A DNA stretch of 64,000 nucleotides. Source: Urechis unicinctus. Taxonomy: Eukaryota; Annelida; Polychaeta; Xenopneusta; Urechidae. The notes beneath the pieces are model-generated. The model did no database searches and was not told where the DNA came from. It worked only from the letters and a program-made list of their open reading frames with translations. The stretch is taken from positions 43,381,109 through 43,445,108 of the forward strand of contig CM067343.1 in assembly GCA_034190875.2 (NCBI GenBank), in the 5' to 3' direction. A program made the translations under genes and the position numbers. Of the stretch, positions 28,601-42,738 are shown in pieces. Each line of letters opens with the position of its first letter. Position 1 is the stretch's first letter.

Positions 28601-31600
28601 TTCAATTACACTTATATGAGACGATTGCGTGACTGTCTCATGATACGCACAGGTTGGGGACAACAAGCATCGCCTTGATGTGATCAAGCAACTGATAATG
28701 GGGTTAAAGAGTAGTCGCTGCAATGCGATGATTAGGCATGTCTTTCGTATATCAAATAGCTTGTAGGATGTAAAACCACAGAGCTTTGTTGTTAAAGAGC
28801 GCTCCACACAAAAGCATTATGGACCACCATAGAGATAACCAACGCTTGTATCATTGCTTTTGTAAACTATTTGGTATTGTTTGTTTTTCCCACACACAAT
28901 CAGCCAGGCTTGCTGAGACTAGCTTTTTTTATTTTGCGAGATATGATGCGTACCTACCAGGCATGATAGTGCAATAGAGTGTAATGCTGTGTAACACGTA
29001 ATAAAAATAATAACTTACCGATGGATGTATTAGTGCAATTTGCTCATTCGTTTTGATTACTGCATATCTTATTGGCATGCTTAACCCGTATATGCATTAG
29101 ATCAGACATGTATGTTACCTTCCCAAGACCATTCTGTGAATTTGTAATTTAATGGTTCAATAACGACTGTTGCAAACAAACCATCGAATATCCTGCAAAT
29201 CGAACTGCATTTGTATGGTGTATACGTGGATGCTTAAGTCGCACCTTAGTTTCGTAATTAAAATACGTACTCCGCACCTTCTTTAAAACGGGTGACCTTT
29301 TTGTCACAATTAATTGAGAGAGTTGTGCAATGGGATGGGACAGAGTTGTATTTTTACAGAATCTACGGTGCAAACCCTTGTGATATATTATCGTGATGTG
29401 AATACTGCTGCGCTAGTATACCAAAAGTCAAGCCAAAAACCCGAAAACATAAGCAAATTTCTTCATCATACATGGTTCGCTGACACGCTATCAAAACTAG
29501 GGAGATATAATGTAGGTGATACTGGGAAATATGCTGCCGGGTGCGATGTGATAAACTGTATGCCTAAAGCCCAATGATTTGTCGAATATAAATAACGCAC
29601 ATTTCCCGTTACATAAAGGCTTCCTTTTCCAATACATTGATGCGCATCATATTTCCATCATAGAGGATGGATCGGTGAAACAAGTTATTATGCCACATAA
29701 TTGGCATTTACAATGATCATGCTAGCCTTAAACTTGACAGCAAATGTAATATATGCACTTTAGCCGGATATAAGAAAAACGCGTGTATTTGAAAAAAAGA
29801 ACCCGTCACTGATCAAGTTAATGGCTAAATTTGTTTTCCCCGCCTGTCTCCATCGTGTGATTTTAAGCGTATGATGTAAAGCGAGTAAGCAGAACTCGGT
29901 CACACAAAAATACGAACTATAGTACATAGATTTATTCCGAGATTCTGAGGCTATTGCAAGGTAATTAATTACAGTCTGAATGAGTTTGTGGCGCATGATA
30001 GACGCTCATATCTTAATCATGCAATAAACGTAGGTGTGCGATGAAATAATTGGGCTTTCAGGTAAACAGGATAATGAAAGGATCAATGAAGCCTTAGTTG
30101 GAACCGATTCATTATACAATACCAATCATCTCCCGTGTACAATTACAATGGTACACCATGAATAAGCCAGCATACTAAAATGTGATTACTGATGTTTACA
30201 AAACATGCTAGAGTAATCACTGAACTGCATCTGTTAACTGATATATTACAAATTAAATATATGTCAATATTCTTATGATATAAGACGAAAGCGAATATTT
30301 GGGCGGTTCGCTTGCATCCCCAAGCGGACGTCAAACTGGAGCCACAGGAATGGTGAAAATGGGCGCTTGGCTGGTCACGTTAATGGCCCCCGCCTTTTGG
30401 TGTGATGCGATTTAGGTGCATGATGTATAGCACTTAAGACGTGCTCGTTGAAAGATAAATTACACAATGATCATGCAATTAACGTCATTGAGCTTTGAAA
30501 TATTCCTGCTTGCATGTAAAAAGCTGTCCCTGGCAATGCTATTACGCGCAAAAGCAAACAATGATTTGGTGCCATGTATCGTTAATTTTGTTGAGTTCGT
30601 CCCGGGATTAGGTACAGTAGCTCATCATAAATGAACAGTACGGTAAATGTTCATTACCTTCCATCAACGCCTATGTCATACTTGTACATCTAAGCGTCCA
30701 TACTACCTTACTTACGTTGAATCAAACAATCGTATAGATTTTTTACAATGACAGCCAATGTTAAAAACAATTGACTACAGTATTTTCATTACAATACAGC
30801 GGGGTTGATATATTACTTAAAATCTTTGTACGATGGAACCTTTAGTTTTCGGTACTGCGAAGCTGAAAGAACAAATAGATACTTATATCATCTAATCCAT
30901 TGAACATTTTGCAAAGCTGTATGAAAACTTTACAAAAACGTTCGGTTTTAAGAGATGTCAGTCGTAACAAGTACAATCTTTGGTCGCAACCTTAATCGGA
31001 CATATAGGTCACGAGCCTTGAAGTTCGCCTCTCTACCCTCTCTCTCTGCGTCATCATTACGGAAAGCAATACAAAAGATCAATTTGATATTCAATACCGC
31101 TGTTCTTTGATCGGCATTAGAATCGCTCACAAGTGCCTGGTTAACCAGGTGTGCTTAGACCGGTTATTCAAACGCAAAATGTACCCAGCACTACATAGGT
31201 TGTTACAGGTTTGATGAACCAGTTATTTGTCTACATCAATTTATCAAATTGACATGAGCGTCCCACACCTCACCTCATACGCGGTATGGTCTTGGCAGTA
31301 GGCGGTGGTCTCAACATGTGATGGAAAATCACCATGTGGAAAAACAATTATGACCTCAAATACAATTTGGGTTCCAACTTCTAAGAGGCTATGTGTGTAC
31401 CATGCCAGTATATCAAAGGCAACCGATTATCATACTGCGCATCAACTATCAATTATGCAAAAAACACATGCATGCGGAGTATTTTATTTGTATTTGTCCC
31501 CACAGAAAGCCAGCGGCGAATTGAAGGTAATCAGGATATTGCGCACTTACATCATCCATTCTCCCTGGCATAACAAAGATTAAGGTTAGAAAAAATATAC

Positions 31601-33217
31601 TGCTTAGACAAAAGGGAACCCGAGTAAAGTTGTGCTTATGTCTGCATTGGCTCCCTTTTTCCAAGCCACTGTCCTGATTGCATAAGCATGCGTCAAGTCT
31701 AAATTATTGCTGTATTTTGCTTCCAGCTTACTCATCGTTGGCACCTTGTATTGGCGCCGCAATATTATTAGAATGCACAATATAATGAATTCCAATAGGC
31801 TCAGCAGAGTATGAACGTAAGCTTCTTAAAGAGGCTGTTCTACGCCTTTCATCGGTCAATCAACAGAAATGACAGAACTAGGTAAATCCAAATTGGTTTA
31901 TTCTTTCCGAACAACTTTATTTTCATGACTTTGGTTAGGTGTCCATCTACTGAGTCGTACTAAATATCAAAGGGATGATTACAAAATCAGACGGGCGAGG
32001 AATAAACAGGCTGAAGGTCTGTAGATGTGTTTCGGGTTGGGGTTAACAGATAACAACAAACAGCGCAATGACAAGGTATAGATAATTTGATTACAAATGC
32101 TAGAAATGAAGGCAATATGCAAAGAGGAACAATCATATCTGAAATAGGCTCCAGAAAACAAGCTGGGTTATGTTTCGAGATAGTCGTACCAGTGCTCAAG
32201 CTCTGAACAAGCTTTTAGCTCTGGTTAAATCCAACAGTGGTTCTATTCGTTAGTGCATAAACCAACATAATGAATCACAAAAAGAACGGTGCGTATGGGG
32301 GTTGAGGAGTAAATCAACATACAAGAACGAGCGCATTAAAAACTTACTGTATCATGCTGTGCCGAAAAGGTTGTGTACAAACTGTAATTAATAAAACTAC
32401 AATACATATTGTACAACGGGTCCACCAATGATGGTGATTTGGTTGTAGGATGAAATTGTGAAGATTTCCTTGCAAGCATTTTCTATGAATTAATGTTTCA
32501 CTTGTGTTAGGAGTACAAAACTGAACGCAAAAGGTATGTTGCCTAGTTTAAAACGCGATTGTCAGTATATTCTTATCATAGCTGAAAACATTAAGGACAC
32601 CAAAATACAAGACCGCTTACAAAAGATGCAGCGAATCGGCAAAACATTGCATATTGTTCGGAAATTCTCTCTGCAATGTTTGCGGTTCCGATCAGAATTA
32701 TTGTGGTTGTCATCAATGCAATAAACCTGCGACCACTTCATAAAGGCTGGCCTTGTAATCGGGAAAACCGAGTACAAGGTACCCACGGCTTTATAATAGT
32801 GATATATAGATTACATACGCGGGATTATTGTCATTTATTTTCCAAAGCACTAGCAGAATCAATACCAGATAACAAACACACAAATTGCACCTCCATATTT
32901 TAATGAAATGCCCTGATATGAATGGTATCGGAGAATGCCGCGAACCTCCTGCGGGAGGAACAATATATTATATTCCTATTCAATGCTGCTTATGTAGTAA
33001 AGACTAAATATTGTGCCATATGAAGCCTCACTTAGAGTTATTGTTGCTATCGACAGAGGTTATCTCATTAATCACTTCACGGTTTATAACCATTACTTAG
33101 AGACGAGTAAATATTTTACCCTCAATCATACTGCTTGTAAATTGTATAATGCATAAATGGTTGATAGACCACACCGCTCGTATGAGAAGTGGAACAGTAT
33201 CAAATGGAGATAGGTTT
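22604..33217 (+). repeat. 10.6-kb direct tandem duplication, copy 2
   Basis: The partner of 12,014-22,603, head to tail with it. Differences include many short indels. Copy 2 gains a 24-base block near 23,715-23,741, a 17-base block near 28,236, a 15-base block near 29,503, and short additions near 29,081 and 29,896. It lacks about 14 bases near 32,138, 22 near 32,829 and a few near 33,104. From about 24,450 to 27,890 it is nearly identical to copy 1, with no difference seen by eye for the first 1.4 kb. Outside that tract it differs every few tens of bases. After 33,217 the sequence becomes unrelated to copy 1's right flank. Confidence 0.95.
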
Positions 33218-34547
33218 GTGGTCTACATTGCAGTTTATATCTATTCACAAAATGACACGTTCGGTTACTCTGACAACAACTGACAAAAGGGTATGAATTT
33301 GATTGTGAATGAACATTGCCTTGACTACACCGCCTATAGTATGGTAGGTGTTTATTCAGATTTCGGAACTGTATTTTGTGCGTGCATTCTGCATAATTAT
33401 ACAATGGAAGTAGATTGCTCTCACTAAAATGATATTATGTGTGCGTATATTTGTTAAGCTGACACATTCGATTACCGTGCCTGTTCGTGGGTTAGCACGC
33501 ATCATAAGCTTTGATGTTAGCTATTCTGAGTGGCAGGTAATACATTGTAAGTACTCAAATTCATATAAAACATGTTGTGCATTTCGAGGAAGCAGTGAAA
33601 TATATAATCACGTCTTCTTTGTCTGTTTACATGTGCAAATCCACTTAGAATTGAGTTAAGTAGCCATACCTGTGTTCACAGCTTGTGGCTGTATACATAT
33701 AACCTAATTCAACCCAAAAGTTTGTCATAAACGTGTCCAAAAAATGTTTACGCCTTAGTCACTTGGAATAATGTTTTATTAACTTTTGTTTTGCCGGAGC
33801 CGAATGTTGTTTCAAGTGAACAGCTAAAACGTAACGCGCTGTATTCTTTGAAATTGATAGGTCTGCCATTAGTAAGCAAAACGTATGAACGCTACAAAGC
33901 CTACAGTTCATTTGGAATCATCGCCATACAATTTACATATGAGCGGCAGTTTACCACTGGTAAAATTCTATATCGGCCACATAATAGCTACATTAACCCA
34001 CGACTAGTTTTGACCTGGTGTAAGATAGGCACTGTTATTCAACCAGGCAAAATGTAATTATCATCCATCAAAACAACTCCACAGCAATAACTGGTAGGGA
34101 TTTTGTACATCATGTAATCAGTTAGAATGTGTGATGCCAGCACCCCTGATGCGCATCGCAAGGTCAGCCTTTAAATGTTCTAAGCATCTGAGCAGATTGC
34201 TGCCGAATCTGATGTGGCGATTAGGCTCTTCCCAACATTAGTAATTCCACGGGCAACATCTTTGCTTAAATTATTGAGGACGAATGACCGACGGAACTGT
34301 AGAGTAAGGCAGTGATGACACCGACAGCATCCAAATCATTGAAAAAGCGCTATTGAGATAAGTAGTAAAGCTGTCTCAAAGCTTAATGTTGAAAAACATA
34401 CTGTTTACATACGAGCCAACAGTGTAGGCAGCATTCGAAGTGAAAACATTAACGATTCGCCCCTGCAGAATAAATCTGGCTCGTCAAATAAACCATGCAG
34501 CCATGGACCCGCCACGCAAAGTCCCTACCCATTAACACCTAACTAAA
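33218..34547. other. AT-rich DNA without a supportable feature
   Basis: Right flank of the tandem duplication. Two plus-strand frames (33,429-33,659 and 33,791-34,057, up to 88 codons) have no recognisable domain. No transposon end was seen at the duplication edge. Confidence 0.5.
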
Positions 34548-34860
<313 letters not shown>

Positions 34861-34919
34861 GCTCCACATAACGATGAACGAAACGATTACCAAGCGCACA
34901 TCACTGAACGTTTACAAAT

Positions 34920-34940
34920 AGTACTCACTTTGTGAGTACT
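34920..34940. other. Perfect 9-bp inverted repeat
   Basis: AGTACTCAC and GTGAGTACT flank a three-base loop (TTT). The hairpin is perfect, but no transcript is known here and no function can be assigned. Confidence 0.6.
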
Positions 34941-35050
34941 GTGCTGGAGTTTGGCGGTGACAATGAGACTCATGTCAACGGAATGCAATTAAACAATGCA
35001 TAGATATTGGGACGTGTAATCGTAGATATTGTCGATCTCCGACTATAGGG

Positions 35051-35124
35051 ATTAAGCAACAGTTAAAGTTAGCGTGTCGGCTGTTAACGTAGCGGTTAGT
35101 GGTTCAATCCCACGCCAGGGAACC
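35051..35124 (+). pseudogene. tRNA-Asn(GTT)-like relic or SINE head
   Basis: From 35,069 the sequence follows a eukaryotic tRNA-Asn: TTAGCGTGTCGG, an anticodon loop CTGTTAA with GTT at 35,083-35,085, then GTTAGTGGTTCAATCCC, whose GGTTCAATCCC (35,101-35,111) is a good internal B box. It ends in CAGGGAAC, as an acceptor 3' strand would. The 5' half is degraded: 35,051-35,068 only loosely resembles a D arm, and no matching acceptor strand is seen. The 3' side of the anticodon stem (CGTAGCGG) no longer pairs properly. It is not a functional tRNA. A tRNA-derived SINE head is as likely as a plain tRNA pseudogene. Confidence 0.6.
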
Positions 35125-35604
35125 TTGTATATCATACCTTTTTGTATACGGCCTAGTGTGATGATATAACGAGCAATGCTTCATGAGTTATCGATCATTA
35201 TCACTTGAAGTTTTGTTGTTTTGCCTTGGTACGTAGCTTTGATAAATGAGACGTGAATTAGGTCGTTGTGTGTCGAGGATTAAATTTGAAGGGCAATGGC
35301 GGGCTGCTGTATTTAAACGCACCTAGCTATCTGATAATGGTTATGATTTGAGACGACTAAGCGCATAATTGAAGCACAATCTTATCGTAGCCTGCGCCGA
35401 TTAGTATAACCAATCACAGGCTATAAACGGGTGTGGCTTGGTTCCGAACTATTCTTAAGTGTGGCTATCAAAGACGACGACTGGAAGTACACCCAGAAAT
35501 ATGGCGTTTGATTGGGGCGTCCCAAATAAGATCAGCACACAGTCGCAGATATTGGCGCACAGTATTCAATATCCGAAACATGTGTGTGTCCCGCATGGGA
35601 AGGA

Positions 35605-35628
35605 GGGGGGGGGGGGGGGGGGGGGGGG
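35605..35628. repeat. Poly-G homopolymer, 24 bases
   Basis: Twenty-four consecutive G residues lie between GGA and CGCGGTGCCCGGG. A run this long in an AT-rich genome is rare and prone to length error in sequencing. The Gly-rich frames around it are artefacts. Confidence 0.9.
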
Positions 35629-35734
35629 CGCGGTGCCCGGGTTCTTTGACCTAAAGCTAAAGCCCAGTGTGTCCGTACCTTCTGTAGCGTATCAGAGTAA
35701 TCTGAAATCTACTACCACATAACATCAGGAGTTA

Positions 35735-35825
35735 TTTGTCTGCTAAGTCTTATACAGATGAAGTTATGGCAGATGTAATATACCACCTTACCTATTCCTG
35801 CACGCATGCGTGGGCGGTGTGCCAT
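35735..35825 (+). repeat. Possible old dispersed repeat U, copy 2
   Basis: Partner of 9,180-9,320, with the exact 16-mer CCACCTTACCTATTCC at 35,783-35,798 and weak colinear similarity around it, including TCTGCTAAG with TTTGCTCAG and AGTTAT. Confidence 0.35.
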
Positions 35826-35867
35826 ACAATACAATACATCAACCTATCGATGCATTGGCTGTGATTA

Positions 35868-36040
35868 AGAGTTCTTCTCAAATCTCTTTAACTAATGTTT
35901 CTTCTCAGAAGGCCGTGGCTTTGTACATTTCTCAGAGGTTCTGTCTAAGGGTTCTTCTCAAAAGGTCAATGCTAAGAATTCGTTGCGGTGTAGGTGACTG
36001 AAGGATTGTCTCTTATTTTTGTGATTTAGGGTTCTTCTCA
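35868..36040 (+). repeat. Cluster of four irregularly spaced (G)TTCTTCTCA motifs
   Basis: AGTTCTTCTCA (about 35,870), TTTCTTCTCAG (about 35,897), GGGTTCTTCTCA (about 35,949) and GGGTTCTTCTCA (about 36,029) occur within 170 bases, with a related TTTCTCAG near 35,927. The spacings are unequal and the intervening sequences unrelated, so this is not a CRISPR array or a normal tandem repeat. It may be a degraded minisatellite or chance clustering. Confidence 0.45.
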
Positions 36041-39710
<3,670 letters not shown>

Positions 39711-39875
39711 GCAGCGAGGTGGCGAGTAGGAGGGGATAGGGAGGGAGGGAGAAAGACAAACGGATGTAGGAGGAGGGGAGGAAGAGAGGGAGATATAACA
39801 GAATAGGAAGCGATAAAGAGAGAGGCTTAAGTAAAAGAGAACGAGAGAAAGAGAGGGAGGTAGTGGACACACGGG
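39711..39875. repeat. Degenerate purine-rich (GA/GGA) tract
   Basis: One strand is almost entirely purine (GGGAGGGAGG, GGAGGAGGGG, GAGAGAGG blocks). It is an old, impure GA/GGA microsatellite. The Ser/Leu/Pro-rich minus-strand frames here derive from it. Confidence 0.8.
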
Positions 39876-39968
39876 GATATGAAACAGATACTTCATTGAT
39901 GGAATATTATAATCTATGACCGACAAAATGCCAAGGAAACGCACCAACTATAAGTGGGAAAGATAACA

Positions 39969-40042
39969 TATCATTATGTGAATCAAGACGTTCGATGGGT
40001 CCATTATTAATATATGGAATAGATATCGTGACCAATTAACTA
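39969..40042 (+). repeat. Old dispersed repeat Z, member 2
   Basis: Aligns with 17,199-17,270 and its twin in copy 2. It lies just outside the LINE insertion below and so belongs to the older host DNA. Confidence 0.5.
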
Positions 40043-40090
40043 TTTTTGGAGATTTTATGTCACCAATGACTCACCATTATCATAAACATA

Positions 40091-41021
40091 ACATCACGTA
40101 AATGGCATTTGTATAGCGCCTGTTTCCGGGAAATGATTCCTGCTCAAAGGTGCTTAACCAGGCAGTTAATTGTCATAGCACTGGCTAAAAAAATGTCTTG
40201 AGTTTTGATTTGAATACATCAAGCATTTTCGACCGACAAACGTCGATTGGGAGTGCGTTCCACAAACCTGGCGCGGCATTACTGAACGCTCTGGCACAGT
40301 ATGAAGACATATTTGGGACTTTTGGGACATGAAGAAGATACTGTCCATAAATCGAAGTTCCCTTGCAGGTTGGTATTGAGCAGTAAGTTCCTGTAGGTAG
40401 CTTGGCGCGGTTCTAATAACAGCATTAAAGGAGAAAAAGAATTTTGTATACAATACGTTTTTCCACAGGAAGCCAATGAAGGGTACGCATGATGTGTTGA
40501 ATGTTTTCCCGTGCTTTCTGTTTGCAACAAGGCGGGCGGCGTATTTTGGACGTGTTGCAGTCTTGTGATAAGGTACGACTGGGCTCCACTTAGCAGCGAA
40601 TTGCAGTAATCAAGCCGAGACGATATGAATGCGTGGACAAGAATTTCGGTTGTTGATTGGTTCAGGTTCTTTCTTAAGCTGCCTAATCTCCTGATCTGAT
40701 GAAAGAGAGATTGAGTTGACTTCATAACATGTGGTTTTCCAGTAAACTGTGAGTCCATCAGAACACCGAGGTATCTGGCCGTATCTAATGTAGATTCACT
40801 CATATCGCCAATATTCACTGGACCCAACGACGGCTGGCATTTGTACCGAGGTGCATCATAAATCATTTGGCGTAAGCTGATTCTATCTTGTGTTGGACAC
40901 ATGAATTGTTGAACTTTAAACAAGATACTGAATGTTGCCGATGCTGCATTACAGATTTTTAAATTACTTAAACTGGTGCTGTAAACATCTTCAGTCCGCT
41001 TTCTTTCCGTATACATCACGT
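40091..41021 (-). mobile_element. 5'-truncated CR1/L2-type LINE with candidate 9-bp target-site duplication
   Basis: The element body is 40,100-41,012 on the minus strand. It is bounded by the direct repeat ACATCACGT at 40,091-40,099 and 41,013-41,021, a candidate target-site duplication. It encodes only the C-terminal part of a reverse transcriptase (next entry). The non-coding tail after the coding part contains GGCGCTATACAAATG, a wording typical of CR1/L2-like 3' ends. The catalytic FADD region and endonuclease are missing because the 5' end is truncated at the duplication, the usual result of incomplete target-primed reverse transcription. It is dead: truncated, frameshifted and without the enzyme core. 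Confidence 0.85.
40166..41012 (-). pseudogene. Reverse transcriptase C-terminal fragment (non-LTR, CR1/L2 group), frameshifted
   Basis: On the minus strand, the frame from 41,019 carries the region after the RT palm. It includes an ARYLGVLMDS motif (about residues 84-93), SSRLDYCNSLLSG (about 132-144) and LQHVQN, all characteristic of CR1/L2-type retrotransposon proteins. The protein then shifts frame twice. The LHWLPVEKRIVYK motif is readable in another frame near 40,440-40,480. The last part (TAPSYLQEL ... ARELRF) is readable in the frame 40,453-40,166. The C-terminus looks complete. The two frameshifts and the missing N-terminal part make it non-functional. Confidence 0.88.
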
Positions 41022-41152
41022 CATGGTTATTACTCGATTATATTACAATAAGTTTCAAGTTAAGAATTGAAGCAACGTATCATTTATTATATATAAAGGC
41101 TTTGTGGCAAGAAAACTGACCCAGAGCGCTTGCACGGGATCGAGATCATCAG

Positions 41153-41446
41153 ATGGCGGGTAGATGCGTAATCATAAGGTTTTGTTTACCGAGCAGTAAT
41201 CACCCAGATCTTAATAGGGGCCTTCGCATTCTCGGGTTTCCGTCGCGGCTGCTTGGAGGGCCACCGTCTCGCACAGCAATATTTACCGGAACTGGGGGCA
41301 TGTTTCTCTGTCTGTCAAGCTGTCAGCGCTTTGTTTGCGCTTTACCAGTTGCTGTTTTAAGTTCCTGCGTTGTTGCGCGCATTCTTGTTGCGTGTTTCTA
41401 TAGCTGGACATCAAAGACGACGTCGAAGGTGTCAAGCGTATTCTGA
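41153..41446 (+). pseudogene. Possible THAP-like N-terminal exon, weak
   Basis: A GC-richer 97-codon frame starts MAGRCV in a CAGATGG context. It contains LRILGFPS (near residue 25) and ends near SWTSKTTSKVSSVF, reminiscent of the FP and W-x-PSK-x-S-x-VCS-x-HF blocks of THAP zinc fingers. The first Cys pair is spaced C-x5-C, and the expected second Cys and His are not in place, so if THAP it is degraded. It lies 220 bases upstream of the SWIM-like exons on the same strand and could be the first exon of that gene. Confidence 0.25.
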
Positions 41447-41453
41447 ACATAAG

Positions 41454-41516
41454 TTCATCTGAACGCTGTCACGTCGAGATGAACACATCTCTGTGTTCTC
41501 ATACACAGAGATTATC
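41454..41516. other. Two adjacent inverted repeats
   Basis: GTTCATCT (about 41,454-41,461) pairs with AGATGAAC (about 41,478-41,485). Immediately after, ATCTCTGTG pairs with CACAGAGAT around an 8-base loop (about 41,489-41,514). Both stems are perfect. They lie between the possible THAP-like frame and the SWIM-like exons. Confidence 0.6.
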
Positions 41517-41662
41517 ATAAAACAATGATCCAAAATGTTGCCAACTACATTCATCTCCAGTCGTCTGGAGAGTATCAAGAACATCAGTAACATCCGCTAT
41601 TATTTCGAAGTTAACGTGCGTGACTGGTGCTACACCATGTCATCACTGTCCCCTACTTAGTG

Positions 41663-42450
41663 GAAAGTACCCCAGCTGAAAACATTCCTCAGAAAACTGA
41701 GCTCGTAGAATTAGTAAGAAATGCCTGCAGCACCGTAAATATTGTAGACTTGGTTGGTGAAGATGATGTAGAGAATATTTACAATGAATGAAGACCTATT
41801 AGCATAGAGGGTCAGCAAGTCAATTTCCCAGATCCCAACAAACATTCTGCATGTCAGGCCGACATGTCAAATGTAGCTGAGCTTACTGAGGCTTACGGTC
41901 TTATTCATTTGATGACTAAGTGCACCTCAGCAAGGTGGCATCATTTGAAAGATAAAGGGGATATCAGCTGCCCTTCAACAGACACATATATGCAGTTGAA
42001 TATATATCCCTGAATCATTGTAGGTGTTATCTGAGGGGACAATGTGTTAGGGAGCAGTCCCAGTCCGAGCAATCATACAATGTACTCATCTGGTACCATA
42101 GAGTCTGCTGGATGTGAGTACACAGGGTAATTCTTAATTTATATAATTAGAATATTAAACTTAAGAAAGTTTAATACAGATATGTTTCACATCTCATTAA
42201 TATGTATAAATACCTATGAAGACTTGCTGGTACAATATCAACTTTGTGTTTTGGTGTTATGTGGTGGAAGAGAGATAAAAAGTTTGTTATTTATTTTCTC
42301 ATCTTTCTTTGCAGAGATGATGGTGGTTGCAAACATGTTGTGGCCATGATGTTTGCAGTGGCTGACTTCAATACCAATGCAAAGTCTAGTCCAGCATTAC
42401 CGCGTGATGAAGAGACATGTCGCACGGCTCGTGAAGCCATTAGATAAAAT
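41663..42450 (+). pseudogene. SWIM zinc-finger protein gene remnant with an intron-like gap
   Basis: SWIM fingers (C-x-C-x(n)-C-x-H) are found in MULE-like transposases and many uncharacterised animal proteins. Coding-like sequence begins near 41,663, has an in-frame stop about 41,788, and continues in frame with coding flavour to about 41,970. After a shift, HCRCYLRGQCVREQSQSE (42,014-42,075) is readable. A further shift gives SAGCEYTG, which would carry the first Cys; the second Cys of the CxC pair reads Tyr. A candidate donor GTAATT at 42,127 and an acceptor TTTCTTTGCAG ending at 42,314 would remove 188 bases and join GGCKHVVAMMFA (42,322-42,357), the second half of the finger. The stop, frame changes and altered Cys point to a pseudogene or a transposon-carried copy. 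Confidence 0.7.
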
Positions 42451-42738
42451 GTATCAGCACGACGGCAGATAACGTTTGACGGCCACATTTCGATTGTATT
42501 CTTGATTGTATGGCTCAACAAAATAGTCAATTATCTGACAATTGTCAAGAGTCACTAGAAAACGATATGTTGGCAAATACAGACTTAGCAAAAGTTCAGT
42601 CGAGGTACGAAACATTTTTTTTCTTCATAACCAAACATATTAACAGAAATTGCCACGATAGTATTTATTTGTTAATCGTCTGTTAGCTTTATGGTTGGCC
42701 TACATTATGACACAGTATTCAGTAAGCCTTTTATTCGG

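Noticed and set aside
34920..34940. Hairpin as a bacterial-style terminator
   Set aside because: No adjacent gene, no bacterial gene organisation, and no suitable U-tract context in a eukaryotic sequence.
36015..36035. TTTAGGG telomere-type unit
   Set aside because: It occurs once with no tandem array, so it is chance.
35868..36040. CRISPR-like array
   Set aside because: The motifs are only about 10-12 bases, spacing is irregular, and the context is eukaryotic.
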